From NCBI RefSeq assembly GCF_003443535.1, contig NZ_CP031946.1, positions 496,001 to 560,000 on the forward strand: a stretch of DNA of 64,000 bases. The letters run 5' to 3'. Positions 24,457 to 32,323 of this stretch are shown here, piece by piece (position 1 is the first letter of the stretch; each line of letters starts with the position of its first letter). The translations under genes and the position numbers were made by a program. Below the pieces are notes generated by a model. That model searched no databases. It saw nothing but the letters and a program-made list of their open reading frames with translations, and had not been told where the DNA came from. This DNA is from Ruegeria sp. AD91A. GTDB taxonomy: Bacteria; Pseudomonadota; Alphaproteobacteria; Rhodobacterales; Rhodobacteraceae.

Positions 24457-24763
24457 AAGCGATTTCCACCAACTGCCCATTCAGAACGTCGTCGGTGGCG
24501 TCCTTCTCGGTTTTGTCCGCGATTGGCGGAGCGGCTCAATCCGATGGTCAAAGCTCCACCGAACGCCTTGTGTCTCAACGTCTGGGCGCATTGTGCGCCA
24601 ATAAACTAACTGGGGGCTCGCCACCACTTCTGCCGAGCCCCCGGTGGGTGGAACTTCCACTCCTTAAGAATTCCGTTCACCTTTGTGTTTGCTTGGGGAC
24701 AGACCGGTGAACGTAGAACACGCTAAAACATTCGTATTTCACTATGTGATTCCTGTTGGTGCT

Positions 24764-24777
24764 TTGATCTATGTCAA
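24764..24777. promoter_or_regulatory. FnrL/Dnr-like box TTGATCTATGTCAA
   Basis: This matches TTGAT-N4-GTCAA exactly, the same hybrid pattern as the box at 17687. It lies between the divergent permease and cytochrome c genes, at some distance from both starts. Confidence 0.5.
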
Positions 24778-25138
24778 TCAACTCGCGGTCGCCGGTCTGC
24801 GAGGCTGAATCCCAACCAACTGTCGTTTGCCTTCGGACTCAAAGGCAAAGCAAACATGTGAGGCGGTTTGAGATTTAGGGTAGAATGCTATTCTGAATGC
24901 TCTGGAACCTGTTACCAACCTTGGGCTCGACTGGATGCTCTCAGATGGTAGCATCGCGTGTCGCATCACCTCTGGCGAATTCGTTGGCATTTGAACGCAC
25001 TGGAAGGACTGCCGCCAGGGCGCAAGGGGGGTGAGGTCAATGACGAAGTGGCGTAGTTGGAGGCCTCCTGGATTGGACTTGGCGCGCGCTCAAGCGCCAT
25101 TCGACCGAAAAACCAATCTTCGTGCTGAAGCGTGCAAC

Positions 25139-25152
25139 ATGAGCAAGGTCAA
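25139..25152 (+). promoter_or_regulatory. Weak Fnr-like box ATGAGCAAGGTCAA
   Basis: The right half GTCAA and the TGA of the left half match the Crp/Fnr pattern; two positions differ. It sits 64 bases before the cytochrome c start, a suitable place for an activator site. Confidence 0.3.
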
Positions 25153-25215
25153 AGAAGTTTCTTAAGGATGCGGTTTAAATAGATCTGCATCCGGGGCAGT
25201 AAATTGGAGGAGCAT

Positions 25216-25623
25216 ATGCAGATTGTTAGCGGGATTTTACTGGCACTGTTCGTCACGGGACCCGTTCTGGCGCAGGACGTCAGCGTCGATGAGGGACGTG
25301 ATTTGTATCGGACGTATTGCTGGCAATGTCACGGTTTCGAAGCGACCGGAGACGGGCCAATGGCGGAAATGCTGGCTATTCGAACGTCCGACCTCACCAA
25401 GTTGGCGGGCCAAAACGACGGTGTGTATCCAATAGATCGCATAGCTGAACAGATTGATGGTCGTTCACAATTGCTCGCCCATGGTGGCGAAATGCCAATC
25501 TTTGGCGCGGTGTTTGAGACAGACCAACAAATCGCGGTGGCTTTGCCCAATGGGCAACGGATAATGGTAGGCCTGCCGTTGGCGAATTTGCTCGCCTTTT
25601 TGGAATCGATCCAGACTGACTAG
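25216..25623 (+). CDS. Small periplasmic c-type cytochrome
   Basis: A 135-residue protein with signal peptide MQIVSGILLALFVTGPVLAQ and one heme-binding motif CWQCH near residues 36-40. GGEMPIFG in the C-terminal half offers the likely axial methionine. The ATG at 25216 is preceded by GGAGGAG, so I reject a start four codons earlier. It would carry electrons in the periplasm; the partner oxidase or reductase is not nearby. The convergent antiporter gene begins 15 bases after its stop. A weak Fnr-like box upstream would fit expression at low oxygen. Confidence 0.9.
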   Translation: MQIVSGILLALFVTGPVLAQDVSVDEGRDLYRTYCWQCHGFEATGDGPMAEMLAIRTSDLTKLAGQNDGVYPIDRIAEQIDGRSQLLAHGGEMPIFGAVFETDQQIAVALPNGQRIMVGLPLANLLAFLESIQTD

Positions 25624-25638
25624 TCACAGGCCGATTTA

Positions 25639-26796
25639 CTAATCCGTATCAGCCGTGCGTCTGATTGACATGAGAGTCAGTGGCGGCCCCAACACTTCGA
25701 AGGCCACAGTGCTGGCTAGAGTAAAGGCCATGATGGACGCGGCCCAATTCGGAAATTGCTCTCCGGCAACGAGTGCCATTCCTACCGCGACACCAGCTTG
25801 TGGCAACAAAGCGGGACCGTACCAGTGGGTCTGACGGCGAGGCAGGCCGCCCAGTCTCGCTCCGCAATAACCCCCGACAAGGCGGGCAACGGCGCGCAAG
25901 ATCAGGAAAAGAGCACCAGCCCAGCCCATCAAGCCGAAGGCTTCGATATCCAATGTGGCGCCAGCCAACAGGAAGAACAGGATCATGAATGGCCACTGAA
26001 TGTGCTCGATCTCATGAAAAGCACGGTTGTGATGGCGGGCAAGATTCCCGATAACTGCGCCCGCAACCATGCCTGCTACCAAGAATGAAACCTCCAGCCA
26101 AAGCGCGAGGCCCGCTGTAAGAAAGACTATGCCCACTGCTTCTGCCTGCATTGGCTCTCCCGGGTTTAAGCGGCCGGTCAGGTAAGCGGATGGCGTGCCT
26201 AGAGCGAAACCCAACAGTATCGCCCCTCCGAAGTCCCACATCGCTGTGGTCGTGACGGTGGCCCAACCGTCCGAATGACCGGCCAGAACCAAGGCGATGC
26301 TGAAAACGATCAGACCCCAAGCGTCATCTATTGCGACTACGCCTTTTAATGTCTCAGTGAAGCTGCTGGACACCCCGGATTGTTTGATCACGTCTGTCAT
26401 AGCGGCCGGAGCTGTAGCCGTGGCAATTGCCGCCAGCACCAACGCCAACCCGAACGGTACGCCAATCGCGGCCAGTCCAGCAGACACAATAACAAGGGTT
26501 GCAACCACGATTGAAATCGAAATCGTCAGAATGGCTCGACCATGCCGAACCAGGTTCTCGCGGGTCAAAGATCCTCCAAGAAGGAACGCGACCATCGTCA
26601 AGGCCACAATGGATATCTCGTCGAACCACATTGCAAAGTCGATGGGGATTAACCCCATTCCAGCGTTCCCTGCGATCAGACCGAGGAAGAGTAAGGTTGT
26701 AACACGAGGAAGATGCGTGGCCCGGCCAAGTTGGTCGGCCGCCAATCCGGCAAGGAAGAGGACACCAAGGGTAATCAGAAAGCCGGCAATGTGCAT
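25639..26796 (-). CDS. CPA-type cation:proton antiporter
   Basis: A 385-residue inner-membrane protein with about 12 helices of the Na+/H+ exchanger (CPA2-like) family. Diagnostic stretches are HLPRVTTLLFLGLIAGNAGMG near the N-terminus, LAAIATATAPAAMTDVIKQSG in the discontinuous core helix, and VVAIDDAWGLIVFSI, whose Asp-Asp pair would carry the transported ions and protons. There is no C-terminal TrkA-N domain, so it is not a full KefB/C. It would serve pH or Na+/K+ balance. It is convergent with the cytochrome c gene and lies in the stress-gene cluster. Confidence 0.88.
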   Translation of the reverse strand: MHIAGFLITLGVLFLAGLAADQLGRATHLPRVTTLLFLGLIAGNAGMGLIPIDFAMWFDEISIVALTMVAFLLGGSLTRENLVRHGRAILTISISIVVATLVIVSAGLAAIGVPFGLALVLAAIATATAPAAMTDVIKQSGVSSSFTETLKGVVAIDDAWGLIVFSIALVLAGHSDGWATVTTTAMWDFGGAILLGFALGTPSAYLTGRLNPGEPMQAEAVGIVFLTAGLALWLEVSFLVAGMVAGAVIGNLARHHNRAFHEIEHIQWPFMILFFLLAGATLDIEAFGLMGWAGALFLILRAVARLVGGYCGARLGGLPRRQTHWYGPALLPQAGVAVGMALVAGEQFPNWAASIMAFTLASTVAFEVLGPPLTLMSIRRTADTD

Positions 26797-26921
26797 AGAA
26801 AACCAAGCGTTAAGTTCTTGTCTAAACTACTCTAACCCCAACCCTGCCTGCTAGGAACCGATGACGGAAAGAATGCGAGTGTCCCGTCGCAGCTTAGGCC
26901 AAAGATACCTAAAAAGGGATA

Positions 26922-26935
26922 TTGATCTGTATTAA
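26922..26935 (+). promoter_or_regulatory. FnrL-like box TTGATCTGTATTAA
   Basis: One mismatch to TTGAT-N4-ATCAA. It lies 60 bases upstream of the phasin-like gene start, a typical place for an FnrL activator site. Confidence 0.45.
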
Positions 26936-26994
26936 GGCGAAAGCGCGCCGCACTTGGCACAATAACTCATTCAGAAAATGAGGAAGAGCTTTCG

Positions 26995-27444
26995 ATGCCG
27001 ACAACGAAATCTAACACAAATAGCCCGACCTCACTTTTGGATGCTTTCAAGCAAATGCAGCCGCCCATGTCCGGCAATCCGGCCTTCGGTGCCCAGATCG
27101 AACAATTTTGGGATGCACAAGAAAAACTGCTCGAAGAAACAGAGGCCTTTGCGCAGCATTGGTTCGAAGGGCGTCATGAGGCAGTCCGAACGGCTCTAAA
27201 AGCTGCACGCAATGTGTCTTCCGCGAACCCGTCCGATCCATTGAAAGCCCTTCAGAGCATGGCGGAATGGCAGCGCCATTCGGCTGAGCGGTTGGTTGCT
27301 GACGCGCAGGAGTGGTTCGAAACCGTGTCCCGTTGTTCATCTTATGTCGCTAAAACCGAAGCTGAAGCTGTTAAGAAAACAGTTGATGATGTTGTAGCCG
27401 CTACAAAGAGCGCGGGGAAATCTTCAAAGTCTGAGCCTGTGTAG
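26995..27444 (+). CDS. Phasin-like helical protein
   Basis: A 149-residue, all-helical, soluble protein. The pattern QIEQFWDAQEKLLEETEAFAQHWFEGRHEAV followed by LKALQSMAEWQRHSAERLVADAQEWFE resembles phasin-family proteins that coat polyhydroxyalkanoate granules or act as stress-linked helical proteins; the Lys/Ser-rich tail is common in that group. AGGAAGAG precedes the ATG. It stands behind an FnrL-like box and 57 bases before a universal stress protein gene on the same strand, so co-transcription is likely. No PHA synthesis genes are in the window, so the granule role is uncertain. Confidence 0.68.
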   Translation: MPTTKSNTNSPTSLLDAFKQMQPPMSGNPAFGAQIEQFWDAQEKLLEETEAFAQHWFEGRHEAVRTALKAARNVSSANPSDPLKALQSMAEWQRHSAERLVADAQEWFETVSRCSSYVAKTEAEAVKKTVDDVVAATKSAGKSSKSEPV

Positions 27445-27501
27445 GTTTCCTGCTGCCGAGTAACCAAATTGAAGTCATCGGAGCAGTAGATAGGAGGTCA
27501 A

Positions 27502-27909
27502 ATGTACAAGAATATCCTGATCCCGGTTGCTCTGGACCAAGAACACGACACACAAGCGTCGTTTGAGACGGCGCGCCAATTGGCTGATACGGACGCTGTT
27601 TTCACCGTTGTACACGTCCAAGAGCCCATTCCGGCATATGTATGGTCTCAGATTCCAAGCGAAGTGCTTGCACATACGCGGCATGAGATATTGGAAAACC
27701 TGCATCAGACTGCCTCTGAAATTCCAGGCGCGAAGGTACAGCTCATCTCCGGGCATGCGGGTAGGGCTATTGTCGACTTCGCAAATCAGATCGACGTTGA
27801 TTGCATAGTCTTGGCTTCGCACAAGCCGGGATTCGAGGATATTTTTCTAGGTTCCACTGCGAACAGAGTTGTGCATCATGCCAGTTGTTCGGTTCACGTA
27901 ATTCGGTGA
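27502..27909 (+). CDS. Universal stress protein, single-domain UspA type
   Basis: A 135-residue Usp-fold protein starting MYKNILIPVALD, with LASHKPGFEDIFLGSTANRVVHHASCSVHVIR at the C-terminus, where G-x-F-G-S-like spacing marks the nucleotide-binding loop; the usual GxxG is replaced by SHKPG, as in some non-canonical members. ATAGGAGG lies five bases before the ATG. It is co-oriented with the phasin-like gene. The right IS copy begins 15 bases after its stop, so the IS insertion spared the gene but could have removed downstream operon members. Confidence 0.9.
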   Translation: MYKNILIPVALDQEHDTQASFETARQLADTDAVFTVVHVQEPIPAYVWSQIPSEVLAHTRHEILENLHQTASEIPGAKVQLISGHAGRAIVDFANQIDVDCIVLASHKPGFEDIFLGSTANRVVHHASCSVHVIR

Positions 27910-27924
27910 TCCAAAGATAGCGAT

Positions 27925-28630
27925 GGTCTTGTCAGAAGAGCTTTGCTTGAGCGGGGCAGGGCGGTTGCGTAGCGTTTAGGGATGACCAAACCCGCCTCTT
28001 TCAAATACTTCAAAACCAGTCCCGAGGTCATCCGCCTTGCGGTGATGCTGTACATCCGTTTCCCGCTCTCGCTTCGGAATGTCGAAGATCTGTTGCACGA
28101 GCGAGGCATCGACGTGAGCCACGAAACTGTACGATATTGGTGAAACAGGTTTGGCCCGATGTTTCTGCTGAGATAAGGCGGAAGCGTGTTCAGCAGCTGC
28201 GCTCGTTCTCCAAATGGCAGTGGCACGTTGACGAGGTTTTCGTGAAGGTAAATGGTAAGCGGCATTATCTTTGGCGGGCTGTTGATCACGAAGGTGAGGT
28301 GCTGGAAGCCGTAGTCACCAAACGCCGAAACAATCAGACCGCGTTGAAATTCCTCAGGAAATTGATGAAACGACATGGTAAATCGGAAAACGTCGTCACG
28401 GATCGCTTCGCCTCATACAGAGCCGCGCTCAGAGAGCTGGGCGCGATCGAAATACAACAGACAGGAAGGTGGCTCAACAACCACTTCAACCAGGAAAGAT
28501 CGCTGACCAGCCGAGAAACCTTCAAGTTGAAACGCAGCGCCGCTCTTGCCGAGTGGCGCGAACTTGGCGCTGGATAAAGGACAGCGTCACTGGCCTAATA
28601 GAGACTGGTTCGAATTCGTCTGACAGCACC
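27925..28630 (+). mobile_element. IS6-family insertion sequence, copy 2 (deleted)
   Basis: Same ends as the copy at 7264 (left GGTCTTGTCAGAAGAG; right end read inward GGTGCTGTCAGACGAA) and the same orientation, but only 706 bp. The 112-bp shortfall equals one single-base deletion plus one 111-bp deletion in the transposase. Flanking octamers ATAGCGAT and GTCACTCA do not match, so no target duplication is visible. The sequence just right of the element resembles that right of copy 1. Confidence 0.85.
27982..28577 (+). pseudogene. Broken IS6-family transposase
   Basis: Compared with the intact copy, TGG has become TGA near 28139-28141 in the RYWWNRF region, one base is lost shortly after (TTTGCTGCTG became TTTCTGCTG), and 111 bp are deleted between two ACAACC repeats near 28480. 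That deletion removes the segment holding the likely catalytic glutamate (NNRVENSH) and the following basic stretch. Three independent lesions make the copy non-functional on its own, although its ends may still be mobilised by the intact transposase. Confidence 0.92.
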
Positions 28631-28793
28631 GTCACTCATACCCATCTCACGTTTCTTCCGTTTCCTGATCCGGATTCATGACGTAATTCCAGCCGGTTAC
28701 GCGGCCTATTCTCGTGCAGAGATTATTCTGATCGCGCTCAGTGAATACTGTTAAAGCCCTGGTCCCTTGTGAGTGTCTGATCAATTGGGCCGC
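28631..28793. other. Spacer right of IS copy 2
   Basis: No gene. The first 70-80 bases align with the sequence right of IS copy 1, for example the shared CACTCATACC and ATCCGGATTC/ACCCGGAATC words, beyond the terminal inverted repeat. Confidence 0.4.
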
Positions 28794-29576
28794 TCATTTC
28801 TGCAAGCGTTTCCCATTTTGGCCCACAGAAAGGGTGCCGCCATCCAGCACCTCAACGTAAACACCCATATCCATATGGCCCAGGTGCTTTCGAAGTATGA
28901 ACGGGATTTTCAAGTCTCGTTGGGCCGTCTCAGGATTCACTTCGGTAGCGGCGCATCTCTTCGTCCGCGAAAGTATTCGCAGCCTGACATTGCCGAAAAC
29001 AAAGGTGGAACCGACAGCGTCCAGCTCAGAAAACGGAGGTAATCCATCAATTTCAATATTCGCCCGAAATCTGGCCGGGTGGATGTCTGTGCCCAGCTTT
29101 CTGCTTAACGCATCAACAGAGCTTAAATTGAGAACCGATATCGCATTCATCATCTTCGGTGAAACGACTGAAACATCAGTGAAACGATGTGGGTGCGAAG
29201 ACACGAATCTTGGCGGTTCAGGATCCTGTAGGCCCAGCGTATCGTAAAGGAGTCTGGCGGCGTCTGTTTCTCCCTGGGGTTCACTCATGTTGAAGTAGTG
29301 GGTGCTGCCGTCCACATCAATTTCCAACTGCCGAGTTGCGGCGTCGAAACGTGACTTGAGGCCGGCTAGTCCGGCTTCTTTCAGCAACACAACAAAGCGG
29401 TCTTTGGGAAGTGGCTTGGGGGCAGTTGGATCAAAGCCGGAATTGTAGCGAGCAAAGCCGAAAAGGCGGTCACCAGGAATACCCTCGCCAGCGCTCAGAA
29501 GTACTGTGTTCAGTGGCTCCGGACTCAGACCCTTGATGGGGTATCGACTTATTCTGACAATGGTGAGTCCGTTCAT
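28794..29576 (-). CDS. MOSC domain protein (molybdenum-cofactor sulfurase C-terminal-like)
   Basis: A 260-residue cytoplasmic protein. The N-terminal beta-barrel domain is marked by RISRYPIKGLSPEPL and the GIPGDRLFGFA turn; the MOSC domain follows with HPARFRANIEIDGLPPFSELD and the conserved cysteine in RTKRCAATEVNPETA. Such proteins bind or move sulfurated molybdenum cofactor or act as mARC-like reductase components (YcbX/YiiM group). The ATG at 29576 is preferred over an upstream frame reaching 29738 because the domain begins here and GGAAA precedes it. It stands alone between the right IS copy and the polyol operon promoter. Confidence 0.85.
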   Translation of the reverse strand: MNGLTIVRISRYPIKGLSPEPLNTVLLSAGEGIPGDRLFGFARYNSGFDPTAPKPLPKDRFVVLLKEAGLAGLKSRFDAATRQLEIDVDGSTHYFNMSEPQGETDAARLLYDTLGLQDPEPPRFVSSHPHRFTDVSVVSPKMMNAISVLNLSSVDALSRKLGTDIHPARFRANIEIDGLPPFSELDAVGSTFVFGNVRLRILSRTKRCAATEVNPETAQRDLKIPFILRKHLGHMDMGVYVEVLDGGTLSVGQNGKRLQK

Positions 29577-29862
29577 GCGTTGGTTTCCGGTCCGTCGTGA
29601 ACAGTCGAATGTGGCTTGTCTTGCATCTTTTGGGCCCTCGATTTTCAGGTGCCCGGGCGGAAGCGGCAAGCCGGAAATTATGCAATGCGGGGCCTGTGAG
29701 ATCTGGCGACCCAAAGCTTCCGGCAGGTCAGTTTCCAAGAATTGCTTTTAGATTACCGGTTTTTTCCGTGGATTGTCGGAAAGTGTGCAAAGGGAGATGA
29801 TTATTTATAAAGTGATTAAAAACAGATAAATAATAGAATTAATTAGAGTGATTTAGGGCGGT

Positions 29863-29880
29863 TTGAGGTACGAACCTCAA
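29863..29880. promoter_or_regulatory. Operator-like palindrome 1, TTGAGGTACGAACCTCAA
   Basis: An 18-bp palindrome with 7-bp arms (TTGAGGT/ACCTCAA) and a central CG, as in LacI-family operators. Its twin starts exactly 30 bp downstream, about three helical turns, so both face the same side of the helix. It lies about 100 bp before the sugar-binding-protein gene. The LacI regulator in the same operon is the likely binder. Confidence 0.72.
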
Positions 29881-29892
29881 AATTATCTAGAC

Positions 29893-29910
29893 TTGAGGTG
29901 CGTACCTCAA
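29893..29910. promoter_or_regulatory. Operator-like palindrome 2, TTGAGGTGCGTACCTCAA
   Basis: Same 7-bp arms as the first palindrome with a different 4-base centre (GCGT), also with central CG. Sixty-five bases separate it from the first ATG of the operon. The repetition of the arms makes chance very unlikely. Confidence 0.72.
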
Positions 29911-29975
29911 ATAGCCTTTGAAGTATGCCGCGATTCGCACATCCTCGATTGACGGCGTTAAAAAGGGAGGAATGG

Positions 29976-31295
29976 ATGACTTACTCAAAACTGGCGTCTG
30001 CCAGCGCAATAGTCCTTGCCGCTACTACTCTTTCTACCAAGGCAAATGCTGAAGACCTGACACTGTGTTGGGCGGCGTGGGACCCGGCCAACGCGCTGGT
30101 TGAGCTTTCCAAGGAATTCGAGGCCGAGTCTGGCCATGCAATGAATTTCGAGTTCGTACCCTGGCCGAACTTTGCGGACCGGATGCTGAATGAGCTGAAC
30201 TCCGGCGGGAAGCTTTGCGACCTGCTGATCGGCGACAGCCAATGGATCGGCGGCGGAGCTGAGAACGGTCACTATGTAATGCTGAATGACTTCTTCGATG
30301 CCGAAGGTATCAGTATGGATGATTTCGCGCCGGCAACTGTGTACGCTTATTCGACGTGGCCAAAGGGCACGCCAAATTACTATGCGCTGCCTGCCATGGG
30401 TGATGCGAACGGTTGGTTCTATCGCAAGGACTGGTTCGAAGACCCCAATATCCAAGCCGCTTACAAAGAGGCAACCGGTCAAGATTTGCGCGAACCGGAA
30501 TCCCAGAACGAGCTGTTGCAGATTGCGCAGTTTTTCCAGGGGCGCGAGATCGACGGAAAAACCGTGTACGGCGCTGCGATCTTTACCGAGCGCGGCTCGG
30601 AAGGGATAACGATGGGCGTGACGAGTGCTCTTTACCCGTGGGGATTCAAGTATGAAAACACGCCAGGCTCCTATGACATGGAAGGTGCGGTAAACTCTTC
30701 TGAAGCTGTCGAAGCTCTGGAATTCTACAAAGAGTTCTACAAGACGGCGACACCTCCGGGTTATACCAACTCTTACATGGGTGAAAGCCTGGACGCCTTT
30801 AAGTCAGGTCAGGTCGCCATGGCCATGAACTGGTTTGCGTTCTTCCCGGGTCTTTATGCCGATCCGAACACCGGTGGCGACAAGATCGACTTCTTTGTGA
30901 ACCCGCCGCAAAATCAGGCAGGTTCGACGCTGGGCGGGCAGGGGATCTCTGTTGTCAGTTACTCTGACAAACAGGATGCCGCGCTTGAATACATCAAGTG
31001 GTTCGCGCAACCTGAAGTTCAGGCCAAGTGGTGGGAGCTGGGCGGCTATTCAGCGCATAATTCAGTGTTGGAAGACCCCGGTTTCGTGGACAGCCAGCCC
31101 TTCGCCGGTGACTTCCTGGAAGCCATGGCAGGCGTGCAGGACTTCTGGCAGGAGCCTGCCTATGCGGAACTGCTGTTGGCAATGCAGAAACGCATCCATG
31201 ACTACGTGGTCGCCGACCAGGGCACCGCGCAGGAAGCGCTTGATCTTTTGATCGAGGATTGGACCGAAGTCTTCGAAGACGAAGGCAAGCTTTAA
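29976..31295 (+). CDS. Sugar/polyol ABC transporter substrate-binding protein (SBP family 1)
   Basis: A 439-residue periplasmic binding protein. GGGAGG lies six bases before the ATG at 29976, so I reject the upstream frame start at 29925. The signal peptide is MTYSKLASASAIVLAATTLS to ANA. The mature protein has the family 1 layout: LCWAAWDPANALVELSKEFE, DRMLNELNSGGKLCDLLIGD, YYALPAMGDANGWFYRKDWF, and FKSGQVAMAMNWFAFFPG. First gene of the operon, directly behind two operator palindromes. The operon's kinase and oxidoreductase suggest a polyol, ketose or glycoside ligand. Confidence 0.92.
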   Translation: MTYSKLASASAIVLAATTLSTKANAEDLTLCWAAWDPANALVELSKEFEAESGHAMNFEFVPWPNFADRMLNELNSGGKLCDLLIGDSQWIGGGAENGHYVMLNDFFDAEGISMDDFAPATVYAYSTWPKGTPNYYALPAMGDANGWFYRKDWFEDPNIQAAYKEATGQDLREPESQNELLQIAQFFQGREIDGKTVYGAAIFTERGSEGITMGVTSALYPWGFKYENTPGSYDMEGAVNSSEAVEALEFYKEFYKTATPPGYTNSYMGESLDAFKSGQVAMAMNWFAFFPGLYADPNTGGDKIDFFVNPPQNQAGSTLGGQGISVVSYSDKQDAALEYIKWFAQPEVQAKWWELGGYSAHNSVLEDPGFVDSQPFAGDFLEAMAGVQDFWQEPAYAELLLAMQKRIHDYVVADQGTAQEALDLLIEDWTEVFEDEGKL

Positions 31296-31310
31296 TCCGG
31301 AAACAGGGCA

Positions 31311-31332
31311 GGAGCGGGTTTCGGCCCGTTCC
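31311..31332 (+). other. Hairpin between binding-protein and permease genes
   Basis: GGAGCGGG pairs with CCCGTTCC around the loop TTTCGG (8-bp stem with one G-U pair). There is no T-run, so it is more likely to stabilise the upstream mRNA or weaken read-through than to end transcription. Such hairpins commonly keep binding protein in excess over permease. Confidence 0.45.
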
Positions 31333-31375
31333 ACCATGACCCGTGCGTCCGAAACCGACAAGAACTGGCAAAGAA

Positions 31376-32323
31376 ATGTCTGACAGGACAATAGATCGCG
31401 TTGCGCAGGCAACGCCCACGCGAGTTGCGCGCAAAATCAGGGGGCTATCCGATCGAGCGATCGCCTGGATATTCATTTCACCAACGATCTTCCTGCTGCT
31501 TGCAATCAACATCTTTCCGTTGATCTGGACGATCCAGCTTAGCTTTACGAACTACAAGGCGAACCGGATCGGGCGCGAGGTCAAGGATGTCGGGTTCAGG
31601 AACTACGAGCGTATCCTGACGGATTCCGATACCTGGCTGAATATGCAGGCAACTGCGCATTTTCTGTTCTGGACGATCTTTTTCCAGGTTCTGATCGGGT
31701 TCACCTTGGCATGGTTGATCAACAAGAAGTTCAAGGGAAACGACCTGTGGACCACGATCATCGTGTTGCCGATGATGCTGTCCCCGGCTGTCGTCGGCAA
31801 CTTTTGGAAATTCCTGTATCAGCCGCAAATCGGCCTGTTCAACTACATCGTGTCCTGGTTCACCGGCAAGGAACCGTCGAGCTTTGAGATGCTGGGTTCG
31901 GTGACGTTGGCACCCTGGGCCATCGTGATCGTCGACACATGGATGTGGACGCCGTTTGTGATGCTGATTTGCCTGGCCGGGCTGCGCAGCATTCCCGACT
32001 ATATTTACGAGGCTGCCGAGATCGACCGGGCCAGCAAGCTGCGGCAGTTCTTTACGATTACGATCCCGATGGTGCTGCCGTTCCTGATGCTGGCGGTGCT
32101 GTTTCGGGGAATCGAGAACTTCAAAATGTTTGACCTGGTGGTTCAACTGACCGGCGGTGGGCCGGGGTCTGTTACGGAACTCACTTCGATCAATCTCAAA
32201 CGGGAAGCGTTTGAGAAGTGGCGAACAGGTTATGCCTCGGCCTATGCGATCATCCTTTTCGTCACCGTGTTTGGCCTTGCGTCGATCTACGTCAAGGCCC
32301 TGAACAAGGTGAAACAGAGATGA
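31376..32323 (+). CDS. ABC sugar transporter permease (MalF/UgpA-like)
   Basis: A 315-residue inner-membrane permease with six likely helices, starting at the ATG at 31376. The cytoplasmic EAA loop is clear: YIYEAAEIDRASKLRQFFTITIPMVLPF, which docks on the ATPases. The segment LSFTNYKANRIGREVKDVGFRNYERIL is typical of the first permease of family 1 systems. It overlaps the next permease gene by ATGA. The transported compound is inferred from the operon enzymes to be a polyol, ketose or glycoside. Confidence 0.9.
   Translation: MSDRTIDRVAQATPTRVARKIRGLSDRAIAWIFISPTIFLLLAINIFPLIWTIQLSFTNYKANRIGREVKDVGFRNYERILTDSDTWLNMQATAHFLFWTIFFQVLIGFTLAWLINKKFKGNDLWTTIIVLPMMLSPAVVGNFWKFLYQPQIGLFNYIVSWFTGKEPSSFEMLGSVTLAPWAIVIVDTWMWTPFVMLICLAGLRSIPDYIYEAAEIDRASKLRQFFTITIPMVLPFLMLAVLFRGIENFKMFDLVVQLTGGGPGSVTELTSINLKREAFEKWRTGYASAYAIILFVTVFGLASIYVKALNKVKQR

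Larger units (their letters stand above)
24457..25215. other. Long intergenic region with a hairpin and two Fnr-like sites
   Basis: No supported gene in about 760 bases between the divergent permease and cytochrome c genes. A 9-bp GC hairpin (GGGGGCTCG at 24612-24620, CGAGCCCCC at 24634-24642) has no U-tract on the plus strand. Two Crp/Fnr-like boxes are listed separately. A 70-codon frame on the minus strand (24778-24990) has no ribosome-binding site and is probably chance. Confidence 0.45.

Noticed and set aside
24612..24642. GC-rich 9-bp hairpin as an intrinsic terminator
   Set aside because: It has no T-run on the plus strand and only a weak T-rich stretch on the minus strand, and no gene ends beside it.
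24778..24990. 70-codon minus-strand frame in the permease/cytochrome gap
   Set aside because: No ribosome-binding site and no recognisable fold or motif.
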